Part shown: positions 61,799-64,000 of the stretch, piece by piece | Position numbering within the stretch: the stretch's first letter is position 1 | Layout: each line of letters begins with the position of its first letter | NCBI RefSeq assembly: GCF_001940165.2 | Contig: NZ_CP135162.1 | Span: 671,501-735,500 of the forward strand | DNA from: Roseburia sp. 831b | Lineage (GTDB): Bacteria; Bacillota; Clostridia; Lachnospirales; Lachnospiraceae | DNA length: 64,000 nt | Direction of reading: 5' to 3' | Position numbers and translations under genes: made by a program | The notes under the pieces: generated by a model | The model's input: only the letters and a program-made list of their open reading frames with translations | What the model was told of the DNA's origin: nothing | Databases searched by the model: none

Positions 61799-63265
61799 AT
61801 GTTAAAAGATGACTTAAGAAATACTCAAAATGAGATAGTAGATACAGGAGAAAGCGGCTTAGGAGAAGAATGTGGCGTTTTCGGTATGTACGATTTTGAT
61901 GGAAAAGATGTTGCATCTACTATCTATTATGGGTTGTTTGCATTACAGCACAGAGGACAGGAAAGTTGTGGTATCGCAGTAAGCGAGACAAGCGGTCCAA
62001 AAGGAAAGGTAACTTCCTACAAAGGAATGGGACTTGTAAACGAAGTGTTTACCCAGGAAAACTTAGAGGTAATGAAGGGTGATATCGGTGTCGGACATGT
62101 CCGTTATTCGACTGCAGGAGCATCCACCAGAGAAAATGCCCAGCCATTGGTTTTAAATTACGTGAAGGGAACACTTGCACTGGCACATAACGGTAACTTA
62201 ATCAATGCAGCAGAATTAAAAGAGGATTTAGAGTACACAGGTGCTATTTTCCAGACCACGATTGATACAGAGGTAATTGCATATCATATTGCAAGAGAGC
62301 GTCTGAATTCGAAAACGGTAGAGGAAGCCGTAACACGTGCCTGTCGAAAATTAAAGGGAGCATTTTCCTTGGTTGTGATGAGCCCGCGCAAGTTAGTTGG
62401 TGCAAGAGACCCGTTTGGCTTTAAGCCACTTTGCATCGGAAAGCGTGACAATGCATATATTCTTGCATCCGAGACCTGTGCATTAGAGACCATCGGTGCC
62501 GAATTTGTGCGTGATGTTTTGCCGGGTGAGGTTGTAACCATCACACCGGAAAATGGAATTCAGTCTGATATGACTTTAGCACTTCCAAAAGAAAAACAGG
62601 CAAGATGTATTTTTGAATATATCTATTTTGCAAGACCGGACAGCCACATTGACGGTGTCAGTGTTTACCAGTCCAGAATTCAGGCAGGCCGATTCCTTGC
62701 AATGGATTCTCCGGTAGAAGCAGATTTGGTTGTCGGCGTACCAGAGTCCGGTAATGCTGCCGCACTCGGTTACTCTTTACAGTCTGGAATTCCTTATGGA
62801 ACCGCTTTTGTAAAAAACAGCTATGTCGGAAGAACTTTCATCAAGCCAAAGCAGAGCAGCCGTGAATCCAGCGTCCGTGTGAAGTTAAATGTGTTAAAAG
62901 AAGCAGTAAAAGGCAAGAGAATCATCATGATTGACGATTCCATTGTACGTGGTACCACATCAGACCGTATCGTGAAAATGTTACGTGACGCCGGAGCAAC
63001 AGAGGTACATGTCAGAATCAGTTCCCCTCCATTTTTATGGCCATGTTATTTTGGAACCGATATTCCAGAACGTGAACAATTGATTGCGTACAATCGTTCC
63101 ATCGAAGATATCCGCAACATCATCGGAGCAGACACACTTGGATATTTAGAGATTGGACGTTTGAAGGAAATGGTTGGAGATTTAAATATCTGCCAGGGAT
63201 GCTTTACCGGAAAATATCCGTTAGATCCTCCAAAAAACGATATTCGTGGAGAATACGAACGATAG
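61799..63265 (+). CDS. purF: Amidophosphoribosyltransferase
   Basis: A 488-residue enzyme of the Bacillus type. A 24-residue propeptide precedes the catalytic Cys25 in GLGEECGVFGMYDF, exposed by autocleavage. The PRPP-binding loop is IIMIDDSIVRGTTSDRIVKM. The cysteines for a 4Fe-4S cluster are visible in ARCIFEYIYF, LWPCYFGTD and NICQGCFTGKYP, so it is probably oxygen-sensitive. It carries out the first step of purine synthesis and is usually feedback-inhibited by nucleotides. It follows purC. Confidence 0.96.
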   Translation: MLKDDLRNTQNEIVDTGESGLGEECGVFGMYDFDGKDVASTIYYGLFALQHRGQESCGIAVSETSGPKGKVTSYKGMGLVNEVFTQENLEVMKGDIGVGHVRYSTAGASTRENAQPLVLNYVKGTLALAHNGNLINAAELKEDLEYTGAIFQTTIDTEVIAYHIARERLNSKTVEEAVTRACRKLKGAFSLVVMSPRKLVGARDPFGFKPLCIGKRDNAYILASETCALETIGAEFVRDVLPGEVVTITPENGIQSDMTLALPKEKQARCIFEYIYFARPDSHIDGVSVYQSRIQAGRFLAMDSPVEADLVVGVPESGNAAALGYSLQSGIPYGTAFVKNSYVGRTFIKPKQSSRESSVRVKLNVLKEAVKGKRIIMIDDSIVRGTTSDRIVKMLRDAGATEVHVRISSPPFLWPCYFGTDIPEREQLIAYNRSIEDIRNIIGADTLGYLEIGRLKEMVGDLNICQGCFTGKYPLDPPKNDIRGEYER

Positions 63266-63322
63266 AAAATCCTTTTGTGGAAAAGAAAATGCACAAAAAC
63301 AGTGCAAGGATAAAGAATTGTA

Positions 63323-63403
63323 TGGTATAATAAGAGATAGTGCGTTATACCTGTGCAAATGTGCGAAGGAGTCATCCGAAGGCATTATGTGCGTATGGCA
63401 CAG
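63323..63403 (+). promoter_or_regulatory. purB promoter and possible structured leader
   Basis: An extended -10 TGGTATAAT (63323-63331) lacks a good -35. In the leader, CTGTGC (63351-63356) pairs with GCACAG (63398-63403), and GGA-GTCA-TCC lies inside. Repeats of GTGCG occur. The fold is weak evidence for regulation. Confidence 0.35.
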
Positions 63404-63430
63404 ATTGAGGAGTTAAAGGAGATTTAGAAT

Positions 63431-64000
63431 ATGAGTACAGATAGATACAGCAGCCCTTTGTCAGAGCGTTATGCAAGTAAGGAAATGCAGTACATTTTTT
63501 CTCAGGATATGAAATTTAAGACCTGGAGAAAACTTTGGATTGCACTTGCAGAGACAGAGATGGAATTAGGACTTAGCGAGAATGGCAAGCCAGTCATCAC
63601 ACAGGAACAGATTGATGAGTTGAAAGCCCATGCAGACGACATCAACTATGATGTGGCAAAAGAGCGTGAAAAATTAGTCCGTCATGATGTTATGAGCCAT
63701 GTCTATGCTTATGGACAGCAGTGTCCGAAGGCAGCAGGAATCATCCACTTAGGTGCAACTTCCTGTTACGTAGGAGACAACACAGACATTATCATTATGA
63801 ACGAAGCATTGAAATTAGTTCATAAGAAATTAGTTTCCGTGATTGATGAGTTGGCAAAATTTGCAGAGAAATACAAGAATCTTCCAACGCTTGCATTTAC
63901 ACATTTCCAGCCAGCCCAGCCTACGACAGTAGGAAAAAGAGCAACGCTTTGGACACAGGAATTCTTGATGGATTTAGAAGACCTTGAGTATGTGATGAGC
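63431..64000 (+). CDS. purB: Adenylosuccinate lyase, N-terminal part
   Basis: The frame is open to the right window edge; 190 residues are seen. [19 protein letters not shown] and [20 protein letters not shown] match PurB of the Firmicute/eukaryote-like kind, and the conserved [11 protein letters not shown] with [14 protein letters not shown] contains the first active-site His region; [18 protein letters not shown] is the second. It splits SAICAR and adenylosuccinate. It continues the purC-purF group. The RBS is AAAGGAG. Confidence 0.95.
   Translation, partial: MSTDRYSSPLSERYASKEMQYIFSQDMKFKTWRKLWIALAETEMELGLSENGKPVITQEQIDELKAHADDINYDVAKEREKLVRHDVMSHVYAYGQQCPKAAGIIHLGATSCYVGDNTDIIIMNEALKLVHKKLVSVIDELAKFAEKYKNLPTLAFTHFQPAQPTTVGKRATLWTQEFLMDLEDLEYVMS

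Noticed and set aside
1..64000. CRISPR arrays, tRNA or rRNA genes, prophage
   Set aside because: No regular spaced repeats, no cloverleaf besides the tmRNA ends, and no phage genes were seen.

Overview
The window looks like chromosome of a motile, anaerobic, gut-type Firmicute of the Lachnospiraceae, closest in style to Roseburia/Agathobacter. Signs are the low-to-moderate G+C, strong AGGAGG ribosome binding sites, consensus sigma-A promoters, a one-chain PurL, a split PurH (separate PurO and AICAR transformylase), CheV, a PilZ protein, flagellar-cap-like proteins and a galactan-use locus. The genus is an inference; no rRNA is present. Nearly all genes are on the + strand.

Layout. 1-12.9 kb: end of a polyprenol-phosphate glycosyltransferase, a MATE transporter, a 33-residue small ORF with a thioesterase, PepP, polA-coaE, an FtsA-like ATPase with a WalJ-type hydrolase, and an ACT/UPF0210 pair. 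12.8-20.3 kb: a sugar ABC importer (binding protein, two permeases), an unrecognised 616-residue cytoplasmic protein, an overlapping zinc-ribbon protein and an intracellular GH53 endo-galactanase. This is the best candidate here for an undescribed pathway. 20.4-22.5 kb: a CgeB-like glycosyltransferase and a FliD-C-like protein. 22.5-28.3 kb: a structured leader, purO, purH (transformylase only), secG, rnr, smpB and tmRNA. 28.3-31.5 kb: an accessory patch behind ssrA with hicAB, a 95-bp near-perfect palindrome, a stretch of short repeats, and a PadR/SEDS-family pair.

31.6-41 kb: a ParB-fold protein, a membrane protein, a two-component system, a lipoprotein, cheV, a large charge-segregated membrane protein, hisH-hisF and ung. 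41-43 kb: a second FliD-C-like gene with a sigma-28-type promoter, and a LysR regulator divergent from purL. 43-52.5 kb: purL, tldD-pmbA, a zincin-like gene broken by one in-frame stop codon, and a GNAT acetyltransferase. 52.5-60.2 kb: a PHP phosphatase (minus), then gap-pgk-tpiA, a CapA-like lipoprotein and gpmI. 60.2-64 kb: a PilZ protein (minus), then purC, purF and the start of purB.

Together these cover lower glycolysis (gap, pgk, tpiA, gpmI), dispersed purine synthesis (purL, purC, purF, purB, purO, purH), oligosaccharide import and hydrolysis, ribosome rescue (ssrA, smpB, rnr), and motility/chemotaxis. All functions are read from sequence motifs alone; no database search was run.
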